Below, in pieces: positions 18,399-28,423 of a stretch of 64,000 nt of DNA. This stretch comes from Mycobacterium bourgelatii (GTDB lineage Bacteria; Actinomycetota; Actinomycetes; Mycobacteriales; Mycobacteriaceae). The notes beneath the pieces were generated by a model. That model saw nothing but the letters and a program-made list of their open reading frames with translations, searched no databases and had not been told where the DNA came from. Location: assembly GCF_010723575.1 (NCBI RefSeq), contig NZ_BLKZ01000001.1, positions 1,860,001 to 1,924,000 of the forward strand, read 5' to 3'. How positions within the stretch are numbered: position 1 is the stretch's first letter; the number at the start of each line of letters is the position of its first letter. The translations under genes were made by a program, and so were the position numbers.

Positions 18399-18737
18399 AT
18401 GAAGCTGATCACCGCGATCGTGAAGCCGTTCACCCTTGATGACGTCAAGACCAGCCTCGAAGACGCCGGAGTCTTGGGGATGACTGTCAGCGAAATCCAG
18501 GGCTACGGTCGGCAGAAGGGTCACACGGAGGTCTACCGGGGTGCTGAATACTCGGTCGACTTCGTGCCGAAGGTTCGCATCGAGGTCGTTGTCGACGACT
18601 CCATCGTCGACAAGGTCGTGGACAGCATCGTCCGGGCCGCCCGCACGGGCAAGATCGGTGACGGCAAGGTGTGGGTCAGCCCGGTCGACACCATCGTCCG
18701 GGTGCGCACCGGTGAACGCGGACCTGACGCGTTGTGA
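18399..18737 (+). CDS. glnB: Nitrogen regulatory PII protein
   Basis: PII signal protein of 112 residues that senses 2-oxoglutarate and ATP/ADP and blocks the Amt channel through its T-loop. The T-loop has GAEYSVDFVPK with the modifiable Tyr51; in actinobacteria GlnD adenylylates this residue. The B-loop is ARTGKIGDGK near residue 82. It sits between amt and glnD. Confidence 0.97.
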   Translation: MKLITAIVKPFTLDDVKTSLEDAGVLGMTVSEIQGYGRQKGHTEVYRGAEYSVDFVPKVRIEVVVDDSIVDKVVDSIVRAARTGKIGDGKVWVSPVDTIVRVRTGERGPDAL

Positions 18738-18782
18738 CAGTAGCGTCAGGTTGCTGAACCTCGCTGGACGGGCCGGCCGGGA

Positions 18783-21224
18783 GTGACAGAACCCCGGCCG
18801 GACCAAACCAGAAGCGCCCGCGCGGCAGTCGATTTGGCTGCCGCGCGGCGTGCGCTGTTGGCCGATGATCATCGCGACATGCCGCCTGCCGAGCTGCGGC
18901 AGGCGGTGCTCGATTTGCACGAATCCTGGCTGAACGCCAAAGCATCCGAGATCGGCATCACCCCGGACAGCGGCTTCGCGATCGTGGGAGTCGGCGGACT
19001 GGGTCGCCGCGAACTGCTGCCACACTCGGATCTCGACCTGGTGCTGTTGCACGACAACAAGCCGGCCGAGGTGCTCGGCCCGGTGGCCGACAAACTGTGG
19101 TATCCGTTGTGGGACGCCAACATTCGGCTCGATCACAGCGTGCGCACGGTCGGCGAGGCGCTGGGCACAGCCAATTCCGACCTGACCGCCGCCCTGGGCA
19201 TGCTCGAAGCACGCCATATCGCGGGCGAAGAGCGGCTCTCGAACGAGCTGATCGACGGCGTTCGACGCCAGTGGCGCAGCGGAATTCGTTCGCGAATGGA
19301 CGAGCTCGTCGAAATGACCCATGCCCGCTGGCTGCGGCTGGGCCGGATCGCGCACCGCGCCGAGCCCGACCTCAAGTCGGGGCGCGGTGGCCTGCGCGAC
19401 GTGCAGTTGCTCAACGCCTTGGCGCTGGCCCAACTCATCGACCGGCACGGCATGGCCGCTGCCGAGGTGCCGGCCGGATCGCTGGACGACGCGTATCGCA
19501 CGCTGCTGGATGTGCGCACCGAACTACACCTGGTGTCCGGCCGCGGCCGTGATCAGTTGCAGGCACAGTTCGCCGACGAGATCAGCGCCGCCTTGGGAGT
19601 GGGCGACCGCTTCGATTTGGCGCGCTTGCTGTCTGGGGCCGGTCGCACGATCAGCTACCACGCGGTGACCGGGTTACGAACGGCGGTCAACGCGCTGCCG
19701 CGGCGCGGCATCTCGGCTTTGGTGCGCCGACCGAAGCGGCGACCCCTGGACGAAGGTGTCGTCGAGTACGCCGGAGAAATCGTGCTCGCTCGCGAGGCGC
19801 ACCCCGAGCGTGATCCCGGCCTGGTGCTGCGCGTGGCCGCCGCGGCGGCCGACACCGGTGTGCCGATCGGCGCCGCCACGCTGAGCCGGCTGGCCGAGAA
19901 GGCGCCCGAGCTGCCGGTTCCGTGGCCACGGGAGGCGCTGGACCACCTGCTGGTGGTGCTGTTGGCCGGTCCGACCGCGGTGCCGACCATCGAGGCCCTG
20001 GACCGGACCGGACTATGGGGCCAGCTGCTACCGGAGTGGAGCGCCATCCGCGATCTCCCGCCCCGCGACGTCTCCCACAAATGGACCGTGGACCGTCACG
20101 TCATCGAGTGCGCCGTTCATGCGGCACCGTTGACCACCCGGGTGGCGCGGCCCGACTTGCTCGCCCTGGGTGCGCTACTGCACGACATCGGCAAGGGCAG
20201 GGGAGCCGATCACAGCGTGCTCGGTGCCGAAATGGTGTTACAGATCGGCCAGCGCTTGGGGTTGTCGCAGCCGGACATCCAGACGCTGTCGAAGATGGTT
20301 CGCCACCACCTGTTGCTGCCCATCACCGCCACCCGCAGCGACCTGAACGACCCGAAGGTCATCGAGTCCGTGACTGAGGCCTTGGGCGGCGACCCGCAGC
20401 TGCTTGAACTCATGCACGCTTTGAGTGAGGCGGACTCGAAGGCCACCGGTCCGGGCGTGTGGAGCGACTGGAAAGCCTCATTGGTTGCGGACTTGGTACG
20501 CCGCTGCCGGCTGATGATGGCCGGTGAGCCACTGCCGCAAGCGGAACCTTCTGCGCCGCACTACCTTTCGTTGGCGGCCGACCACGGGGTGCATGTCGAG
20601 CTCACGTCCGGGGACAGCGAGCGCTTTCACGCGGTGATGGTGGCGCCGGACGAGCGAGGGTTGGTGTCGAAGGCCGCGGCCGTGCTTGCGATGAACTCGC
20701 TGCGGGTTCACTCGGCGACGGTCAACACCCACGACGGTGTCGCGATTACCGAATTCGTGGTGTCGCCGCTGTTCGGTTCCCCTCCCGCGACCGACCTGCT
20801 GCGTCAGGCGTTCGTGGGTGCGCTGCGCGGCAGCGACGTCGTCGCGACGCTGGAAAAGCGGGACCTCGACGCCGCGAGTTCGGCATCCGCACGGGCCGGA
20901 GAGGTGCAGGTCGGGGTGCCCGTGACGCGTTCGACCGCGCCACCGCGCATCCTGTGGCTCGACACCGACACTCCCGGGCATCTCATCCTGGAAATCCGCG
21001 CGATGGACCGGACCGGCTTGCTCGCGCTGCTGGCGCGGGCGCTGGAACGCGCCGGATCCGACATCGTGTGGGCCAAGGTCAACACCTTCGGGTCGACGGC
21101 CGCCGACGTGTTCTGCGTGACCGTGCCACCCGAGTCCGACGCGCGGCACGCGGTGGAAAAGCACCTGATGGCCGTCTTGGGGGGCCGCGTAGACGTACTC
21201 GAGGACGAACCCGTCGGCGACTAA
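18783..21224 (+). CDS. glnD: PII adenylyl/uridylyltransferase GlnD
   Basis: Bifunctional nucleotidyltransferase/nucleotide-removing enzyme that modifies PII according to glutamine level. It has 813 residues. The nucleotidyltransferase site is GGLGRRELLPHSDLDLV near residue 75. The HD phosphohydrolase region has LLHDIGKG near residue 460. Two ACT domains fill the C-terminus (about 610-690 and 725-800; FHAVMVAPDERGLVSKAA and LEIRAMDRTGLLALLARAL). It starts with GTG. Its 3' end overlaps the convergent helicase gene by 4 nt. Confidence 0.96.
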   Translation: MTEPRPDQTRSARAAVDLAAARRALLADDHRDMPPAELRQAVLDLHESWLNAKASEIGITPDSGFAIVGVGGLGRRELLPHSDLDLVLLHDNKPAEVLGPVADKLWYPLWDANIRLDHSVRTVGEALGTANSDLTAALGMLEARHIAGEERLSNELIDGVRRQWRSGIRSRMDELVEMTHARWLRLGRIAHRAEPDLKSGRGGLRDVQLLNALALAQLIDRHGMAAAEVPAGSLDDAYRTLLDVRTELHLVSGRGRDQLQAQFADEISAALGVGDRFDLARLLSGAGRTISYHAVTGLRTAVNALPRRGISALVRRPKRRPLDEGVVEYAGEIVLAREAHPERDPGLVLRVAAAAADTGVPIGAATLSRLAEKAPELPVPWPREALDHLLVVLLAGPTAVPTIEALDRTGLWGQLLPEWSAIRDLPPRDVSHKWTVDRHVIECAVHAAPLTTRVARPDLLALGALLHDIGKGRGADHSVLGAEMVLQIGQRLGLSQPDIQTLSKMVRHHLLLPITATRSDLNDPKVIESVTEALGGDPQLLELMHALSEADSKATGPGVWSDWKASLVADLVRRCRLMMAGEPLPQAEPSAPHYLSLAADHGVHVELTSGDSERFHAVMVAPDERGLVSKAAAVLAMNSLRVHSATVNTHDGVAITEFVVSPLFGSPPATDLLRQAFVGALRGSDVVATLEKRDLDAASSASARAGEVQVGVPVTRSTAPPRILWLDTDTPGHLILEIRAMDRTGLLALLARALERAGSDIVWAKVNTFGSTAADVFCVTVPPESDARHAVEKHLMAVLGGRVDVLEDEPVGD

Positions 21225-23005
21225 GAGTGCTCGGCGTTGAGCTGCCGTAGGGCTTCGATGCGCGCCTGCACCTGGTCCCGGCTGGCCGCGGCGATCGGCG
21301 GACCGCCGCAGCGGCGGCGCAACTCGTTGTGGATCCAGCCGTGCGGTTTGCCGGTGCGGTGGTGAGCGATCGATACGAGCGCATTGAGTTCCCGACGAAG
21401 CTCGCGGAGTTGCCCGTGGGTGGTCAGCGGCGCCGCTTCCGTCTGGCCGTGTTGGGACAGCTGGGCCTTGCGTTTCCGTAGCTGCTCATCCTGGCGCCGG
21501 TGCAGCAGGGCACGCATCTGTTCGGCGTCGAGCAACCCGGGAATGCCGAGGTAGTCCGCTTCTTCCTCGCTCCCGGCGGGGGTCGCGGTGCCGAACGAGG
21601 AGCCATCGAAGATGACCTGATCCAATTCGGCTTCGGCTCCCAGCGATGTGAAGCCGTTGTCGGGGTCGCCGGGCTCCGTCTGGGTGCGGGTGGCCAAATC
21701 TTGGTCGAGGGGATCGTCCAGCGTTTCGCGGTGGGGTTTGCCGAGCACGTGGTCGCGTTGGGCTTCCAACTCGCTGGCCAACTGCAGCAGGTTGGGCACC
21801 GACGGCAGGAAGATGCTCGCGGTTTCACCGGGTCGCCGTGACCGCACGAACCGGCCGATCGCCTGGGCGAAGAAGAGCGGGGTGGAGGCGCTGGTGGCGT
21901 AGATCCCCACCGACAGTCGGGGCACGTCGACGCCTTCGGACACCATGCGCACCGCGACCAGCCATCGGCTCGTGCTCGCGGCGAATTCGCTGATGCGGGC
22001 TGACGAGCCGGGGTCGTCGGAAAGCACCACCGTCGGCGTCTCCGAGGTCAGCTTCTGCAGCAGGGCGGCGTAGGCCCGCGCCGCCGTGCGGTCGGAGGCG
22101 ATGATCATGCCGCCGGCGTCGGGCACATGGGTGCGCAATTGCCGAAGGCGGCGATCGGCGGCGGTGATCACCGCCGGCATCCACTCGCCGGCGGGGTCCA
22201 GCGCGGTGCGCCACGCGCGCGCCGTCTGCTCGGCCGAGAGTGGCTCGCCCAGTCGTGCCTCGTGTTCCTCGCCGGCGCTGTCCCGCCAGCGCGCCTGCCC
22301 CGAATAGGCGAGGAAGACCACCGGCCGGACCACGCCGTCGGCGAGGGCTTCGGCGTAGCCGTAGGTGTGGTCGGCGCGGGACCGCATAACCCCGTCAGCC
22401 TCGGGCTCGTACGTGACGAACGGGATGGGGCTGTCGTCGCTGCGAAACGGCGTGCCCGTCAGGGCGAGCCGGCGGGTGGCGTCGCTGAACGCTTCGCGGA
22501 TGGCGTCGCCCCAGGTCTTGGCGTCGCCTCCGTGGTGGATCTCGTCGAAGACGACCAGCGTCTTGCGCTGCTCGGTGCGCACCCGGTGCAGGGTGGGATG
22601 CGCGGCCACCTGGGCGTAGGTGACGACGACCCCGTGGTAGTCCGGCGACGTTTGCGGGTTGGAGTTGGAGAACTTCGGATCCAGGGCCAGGCCGTACCGG
22701 CTTGCGGCGTGTGCCCACTGAATTTTCAAGTGCTCGGTGGGCACGACGATGGTGACCTGCTCGACGACCCGGTCGCCGAGCAATTCGGCGACGATCCTCA
22801 AGGCGAAGTTGGTCTTCCCGGCTCCCGGCGTCGCCACCGCGAGGAAATCGCGCGGCTGGGTGCCCAGGTACTTCACCAGCGCGCGGCGCTGCCAACCGCG
22901 CAACGGCTGGCCGCCACCGGTTGTCGCATCGACCGAGCTTGCTGGCTGCAGCGACAACAAATACCCCCGTGTGGCTCGATCGTATGCGGCTGTGAAATCT
23001 AGCAT
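21221..23005 (-). CDS. Superfamily 2 DEAD/DEAH-box helicase-like protein (Rv2917 ortholog)
   Basis: Nucleic-acid helicase-type ATPase of 594 residues. Motif I is ATPGAGKTN near residue 58, motif II is VFDEIHHGG near residue 145, motif III is LTGTPFRSDD near residue 180, and motif VI is QAIGRFVRSRR near residue 385. This is a complete SF2 core similar to restriction-enzyme-like or repair helicases. The C-terminal part (from about 430) has no assigned function. M. tuberculosis Rv2917 is 626 aa and, as I recall, also begins with MLDF, which is why I chose ATG 23005 over longer in-frame starts. The natural substrate is unknown. Confidence 0.85.
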   Translation of the reverse strand: MLDFTAAYDRATRGYLLSLQPASSVDATTGGGQPLRGWQRRALVKYLGTQPRDFLAVATPGAGKTNFALRIVAELLGDRVVEQVTIVVPTEHLKIQWAHAASRYGLALDPKFSNSNPQTSPDYHGVVVTYAQVAAHPTLHRVRTEQRKTLVVFDEIHHGGDAKTWGDAIREAFSDATRRLALTGTPFRSDDSPIPFVTYEPEADGVMRSRADHTYGYAEALADGVVRPVVFLAYSGQARWRDSAGEEHEARLGEPLSAEQTARAWRTALDPAGEWMPAVITAADRRLRQLRTHVPDAGGMIIASDRTAARAYAALLQKLTSETPTVVLSDDPGSSARISEFAASTSRWLVAVRMVSEGVDVPRLSVGIYATSASTPLFFAQAIGRFVRSRRPGETASIFLPSVPNLLQLASELEAQRDHVLGKPHRETLDDPLDQDLATRTQTEPGDPDNGFTSLGAEAELDQVIFDGSSFGTATPAGSEEEADYLGIPGLLDAEQMRALLHRRQDEQLRKRKAQLSQHGQTEAAPLTTHGQLRELRRELNALVSIAHHRTGKPHGWIHNELRRRCGGPPIAAASRDQVQARIEALRQLNAEHS

Positions 23006-23172
23006 GCCAACGCTTTTCGGCGCAGTTACGACATGACGGGGCCGTTGCGACGTGGCGGTTCCTTGGACAGGTCGCGCCGGCGGACGCCCGCAAGATATGG
23101 CGCACGACCGCCGGGAAGCGCAAGCTACATCTGCATACCTTCGAAATTCACCCTGGGTTCGGGAGGCGCTCG

Positions 23173-23676
23173 ATGACCACAGGTGACGATAGGCACGCGC
23201 CAGCTGACAGCGTCCCACCCAGCGGGCAGCGCCCAGCCCGAGCGTCCCGACGGCTCGCCGCCCGTCTGGTCGACGGCGTGATTATCGGCCTCGCCCTGAC
23301 ACCGCTGGCTTATCTCCTGCGCCGGCTGACAGATATCGAATCGGCCGGCTCGCTCGGCCAACAAGTGGTCGCCGGTCTGCTTCTCGGTGTCGGATCCTTT
23401 GCTTATTGCGTGGTGTTCGAGGTCAAGCTCGGCTGGACTCCGGCCAAGAAACTATTCGGGCTCGCCGTGCGCGGGCCCGGCGGAGCATCGAAACCGGACA
23501 TGACACAGTCCGCTGTCCGTAATTCATTCAATTTGCTGTGGATCGTGCCCTCCGCAGTCGGAGCCGTCCTCGTGATCCTCTCCTGGATCGTGATCGCAGA
23601 CACCATCCACCGCAGCCCGTCCAAGCAGGGAATTCACGACAGGTGGGCGGGTGGCACGCAGGTCGTCAGGCACTAA
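23173..23676 (+). CDS. RDD family membrane protein
   Basis: Small membrane protein of 167 residues with the RDD domain. SRRLAARLVDGVIIG near residue 25 carries the Arg/Asp motif at the start of the first membrane helix. Further helices lie near residues 62-85 and 118-142, and the C-terminal IHDRWAGGTQVV is typical of the family. RDD proteins are proposed transporters or Na+/H+-related proteins, but the role is not established here. It is divergent from the helicase gene, with a gap of 167 bp. Confidence 0.8.
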   Translation: MTTGDDRHAPADSVPPSGQRPARASRRLAARLVDGVIIGLALTPLAYLLRRLTDIESAGSLGQQVVAGLLLGVGSFAYCVVFEVKLGWTPAKKLFGLAVRGPGGASKPDMTQSAVRNSFNLLWIVPSAVGAVLVILSWIVIADTIHRSPSKQGIHDRWAGGTQVVRH

Positions 23677-23790
23677 GCATCAACGCACCACCAGCAGCGC
23701 TACGCGAGGAGGTCCGCCGTCTGGCAGCCGGTGCACGGGTCGTCGCGCAAGCTGCCCCGCCGCGGGGACACGTCGACTGCGTCGCCCTCC

Positions 23791-23912
23791 CGATCACCAC
23801 GGGGTCCGATCGTGGTGACCCGCTGCGCCCGACTGCATCGGGCTGGCGATCACCACGGGGTCCGATCGTGGTGACCCGCTGCGCCCGACTGCATCGGGCT
23901 GGCGATCACCAC
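23791..23912. repeat. 56-bp tandem repeat with internal hairpin, upstream of ffh
   Basis: CGATCACCAC recurs at 23791, 23847 and 23903, a strict 56-bp period. The first two units are identical over their length and the third is cut after 10 bp. Each full unit contains an inverted repeat, TCACCACG...CGTGGTGA, with a 9-nt loop. The array ends at the -10 hexamer of ffh. Length differences between strains would be expected (VNTR). Confidence 0.88.
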
Positions 23913-23918
23913 TAGGCT
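23913..23918 (+). promoter_or_regulatory. Predicted -10 hexamer for leaderless ffh mRNA
   Basis: TAGGCT lies 7 nt before the GTG start of ffh and directly abuts the 56-bp tandem array. No ribosome site is present between them. Confidence 0.45.
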
Positions 23919-23925
23919 GGCGTGC

Positions 23926-25494
<1,569 letters not shown>

Positions 25495-25500
25495 CCGCCC

Positions 25501-26580
25501 GTGCGCCTGCACCTGCGTGGGTCGGGGCTGCCCGACGAAGCGCCGATCGAGTTGTGGGTCGTCGACGGACACATCAGTACCGAGCCGGTCGACGGCGCCG
25601 ACACCGTCTTCGATGGCGGTTGGATCCTGCCCGGTCTGGTGGACCTGCACTGCCACATCGGGTTGGGCGAGCACGGCGCTGTCGAACTGGACGAAGCGAT
25701 AGCCCAGGCCGAAACCGAACGCGACGTCGGCGTGCTGCTGGTGCGCGATTGCGGCGTACCCATCGACACCCGCAGCCTCGACGACCGCGACGACTTGCCC
25801 CGCATCATCCGGGCCGGACGACATCTGGCCCTGCCCAAGCGCTACGTGCCCGGCTTTGCCATCGAACTGGAAGACGAGTCACAGTTGCCGGCCGCGGTGG
25901 CCGAACAGGCGCAGCGCGGTGACGGTTGGATCAAGCTGATCGGTGACTGGATCGACCGCCAAGTCGGCGACCTCGCTCCGTTGTGGTCCGACGACGTGCT
26001 CAAGGATGCGATCGACACCGCCCACGCCCACGGCGCTCGGGTCACCGCGCACGTCTTCAGCGAGGACGCGCTGCCCGGCCTGCTAAATGCCGGTATCGAC
26101 TGCATCGAGCACGGCACCGGCCTGACCGACGACACCATCCAGCTGATGCTCGACCACGGCACGGCGTTGGTGCCCACGCTGATCAATATCGAGAACTTCC
26201 CGGGCATCGCCGATTCGGCTGCCCGCTATCCCGTCTACGCCGCCCACATGCGCGACCTCTACGCCCGCAGCAACGAGCGACTGAGTGCGGCACGCGAGGC
26301 CGGCGTGCCGATATTCGCCGGCAGCGACGCCGGTGGGATGATCCGGCACGGGCGGGTCGCCGAGGAGGTCGAGGCGCTCAAGGGGATCGGTATGAGCCCC
26401 ACCGACGCGCTGGGGGCGGCCTGTTGGGACGCTCGGCGCTGGTTGGGACGGCCGGGTCTGGACCACGGCGCATCCGCTGATTTCCTGTGTTATTCACAGG
26501 ATCCGCGCGAGGGCATCGGCGTGCTGGGCCGGCCGGATCTTGTTGTCCTGCGTGGCAAGCTGTTTCGGCCCAACCCGTAA
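25501..26580 (+). CDS. Amidohydrolase family protein (Rv2915c ortholog)
   Basis: Metal-dependent hydrolase of 359 residues. The metal-binding HxH is in LVDLHCHIG near residue 58. A second region has GARVTAHVFSE near residue 182, IEHGTGL near residue 201, and FAGSDAGGM near residue 275 with the catalytic Asp. The layout is that of imidazolonepropionase/prolidase-like amidohydrolases. The substrate cannot be told from sequence. It is likely cotranscribed with ffh. Confidence 0.83.
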   Translation: MRLHLRGSGLPDEAPIELWVVDGHISTEPVDGADTVFDGGWILPGLVDLHCHIGLGEHGAVELDEAIAQAETERDVGVLLVRDCGVPIDTRSLDDRDDLPRIIRAGRHLALPKRYVPGFAIELEDESQLPAAVAEQAQRGDGWIKLIGDWIDRQVGDLAPLWSDDVLKDAIDTAHAHGARVTAHVFSEDALPGLLNAGIDCIEHGTGLTDDTIQLMLDHGTALVPTLINIENFPGIADSAARYPVYAAHMRDLYARSNERLSAAREAGVPIFAGSDAGGMIRHGRVAEEVEALKGIGMSPTDALGAACWDARRWLGRPGLDHGASADFLCYSQDPREGIGVLGRPDLVVLRGKLFRPNP

Positions 26581-26627
26581 CCCACCGTTCGCCTGCCTCC
26601 GGCGGCCGTCACCGTGTCAGACATGGT

Positions 26628-26633
26628 TAGTAT
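26628..26633 (+). promoter_or_regulatory. Predicted -10 hexamer for leaderless pknI mRNA
   Basis: TAGTAT ends 6 nt before the pknI ATG at 26640, placing transcription start at the initiation codon. No Shine-Dalgarno sequence is present. Confidence 0.55.
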
Positions 26634-26639
26634 CGCGGA

Positions 26640-28346
26640 ATGGGGTTGGCCAGCGGTGCGACCTTCGCTGGTTACACCGTCGTACGAATGCTCGCTGCCA
26701 CGGCAACGGGCGAGACCTACGTGGTCCAGCGGACGGGACTGTCCGGGCAGCAGACGCTGAAGGTCCTGCCGCCGGCCATGTCCGCCGACTCTGAATTTCG
26801 TCAGCGATTCCTGGCCGAGACGAACTACGTCACCAACCTGGATCACCCGAACATCCTGGACGTGTACGACCGTGGTGAATTCGACGGCCAGTTGTGGGTC
26901 GCCATGGACTACGTCGATGCCGTGGACGCCGTGCAACTCATGGCCGACCGGTTCCCGGCGGTCCTGCCGGTCGACGAGGTGCTCTCCATTGTCACCGCCG
27001 TGGCGGACGCGCTCGATTACGCCCACCGCCGCGGCCTGTTGCACCGCGATGTCAACCCCGCCAACATCCTGCTGACCAATCCCGGCTCCGGAGAGCGGCG
27101 AATCCTGTTGAGTGACTTCGGGATAACGCGCCCTCCTGAGCAATTGGCCGAATACGCCGCGCCTGAACTGATTGCGGGCAGCGAAATCGATGCCCGCACC
27201 GACCAATACGCGCTGGCCGCCACCGCGATGCAGCTACTCACCGGGGCCCCGCCCGTCGATCGCTCCCATCCGGTCCTATCTCAACTGGACGAGCTGCGTC
27301 CGGACTTGGCTGGCCTCAACGGCGTCCTCGCCCGAGCGTTCGCGGCACACCCCGGTGATCGCTACGCGAGTTGCGGCGAATTCGCTGCCTCGCTCAATGA
27401 GTTGGCCGGAGCGGCGACCAGCGGTGACATCGCGCCCGCCCCCGATCCCTACATCGCAAAGCCGGCGACCGCCGATGTTGTCAACTATCCGGTCTATGAC
27501 TGGCCCGAAACCGCTGACTTCTCACCGCAATTCGCCCCGACGACACCGCCGACACCGCCGTTACCCCCGACGCCACCGGCGAACCCGCAACCGCTCGGGC
27601 CGACGCCCCGAACCCTCCGACCGCGCAGGATCATGGCCGGTTCGGCGGCGGCCGTGATGGTTCTCGGCGGCCTGTTGTTCGCCGGGATCGAGATCGGGCG
27701 CAAGACCGTCTCCACCACTGACCAAGCGAGTAGCACACCCCCGAGCGCTTCGGCTAGTCCCCAAGCCCCCTCAACCACTGCGCCGGCCGGTGGCCCAGCG
27801 CCATTGGACGGCACCTACCGCATCGAGATCCAACGCTCCAAGCAAACCTTCGACTTCATCCTGAGCCCGCAGTACCCGGACATAACTACCTGGTGGGCAA
27901 TCCGGACCTCGTGCCGACCAGCGGGATGCCTGGCAGCCGCAACCATGCTCGACGAGGACAACCACGCCCAAGCGGTCCCCAACATCAGGCCGATCGTCTT
28001 CGAATACCGCGACGGTCAGTGGCGGTCGCGGCCGGAAAAAGTGCAGTTCGCCTGCGTCCATGTCAATGGAACGGAGAGCACCGAGTCCACGACGCAGGTG
28101 TTGTCGCTGCGGCCGCAACCGCTGGGTGAGTTGGTCGGGGAGATGGTTGTCACCGTGCACACCGATGAGTGCGGTCAAGGGGGGAAGGTCGTTCGGATTC
28201 CGGCGGTGGTGACCCGCAGTGCCGATGTGCCGCCTGCGGTGGTTGTGCCTGATCTCGGGCTTATCCCCAACGCCCCCGGCAACAACCCGACGCCGACGGC
28301 GACCCCACCGGCGCCATCCGCTCCACCCTCGGGGCCTGGCCGCTGA
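26640..28346 (+). CDS. pknI: Transmembrane serine/threonine protein kinase PknI
   Basis: Hanks-type kinase of 568 residues (M. tuberculosis PknI is about 585). The kinase domain spans about residues 10-265, with catalytic loop HRDVNPANILL and DFGITRPP. The HRD-loop has Asn where many kinases have Lys (HRDVNPAN rather than HRDxKPxN). A Pro-rich juxtamembrane linker (about 300-325) leads to one membrane helix (about residues 336-352, AAAVMVLGGLLFAGIEI). The extracellular C-terminal domain contains Cys residues and ends in a Pro-rich tail. M. tuberculosis PknI has been linked to growth control in macrophages. Confidence 0.92.
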   Translation: MGLASGATFAGYTVVRMLAATATGETYVVQRTGLSGQQTLKVLPPAMSADSEFRQRFLAETNYVTNLDHPNILDVYDRGEFDGQLWVAMDYVDAVDAVQLMADRFPAVLPVDEVLSIVTAVADALDYAHRRGLLHRDVNPANILLTNPGSGERRILLSDFGITRPPEQLAEYAAPELIAGSEIDARTDQYALAATAMQLLTGAPPVDRSHPVLSQLDELRPDLAGLNGVLARAFAAHPGDRYASCGEFAASLNELAGAATSGDIAPAPDPYIAKPATADVVNYPVYDWPETADFSPQFAPTTPPTPPLPPTPPANPQPLGPTPRTLRPRRIMAGSAAAVMVLGGLLFAGIEIGRKTVSTTDQASSTPPSASASPQAPSTTAPAGGPAPLDGTYRIEIQRSKQTFDFILSPQYPDITTWWAIRTSCRPAGCLAAATMLDEDNHAQAVPNIRPIVFEYRDGQWRSRPEKVQFACVHVNGTESTESTTQVLSLRPQPLGELVGEMVVTVHTDECGQGGKVVRIPAVVTRSADVPPAVVVPDLGLIPNAPGNNPTPTATPPAPSAPPSGPGR

Positions 28347-28366
28347 ACCGAGCAAGCCATGAAAGA

Positions 28367-28395
28367 TTGCGAGCACTCACTATCTATGTTAGGTT
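28367..28395 (+). promoter_or_regulatory. Candidate promoter for the Rv2913c-like gene
   Basis: TTGCGA (28367-28372), a 17-bp spacer and TAGGTT (28390-28395) resemble a housekeeping sigma-factor promoter. It lies in the 77-bp gap after pknI and would give a leader of about 20 nt that includes an AGGAGG site. Confidence 0.4.
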
Positions 28396-28423
28396 CGCTC
28401 CAGGCGACGACCAGGAGGAAGCA

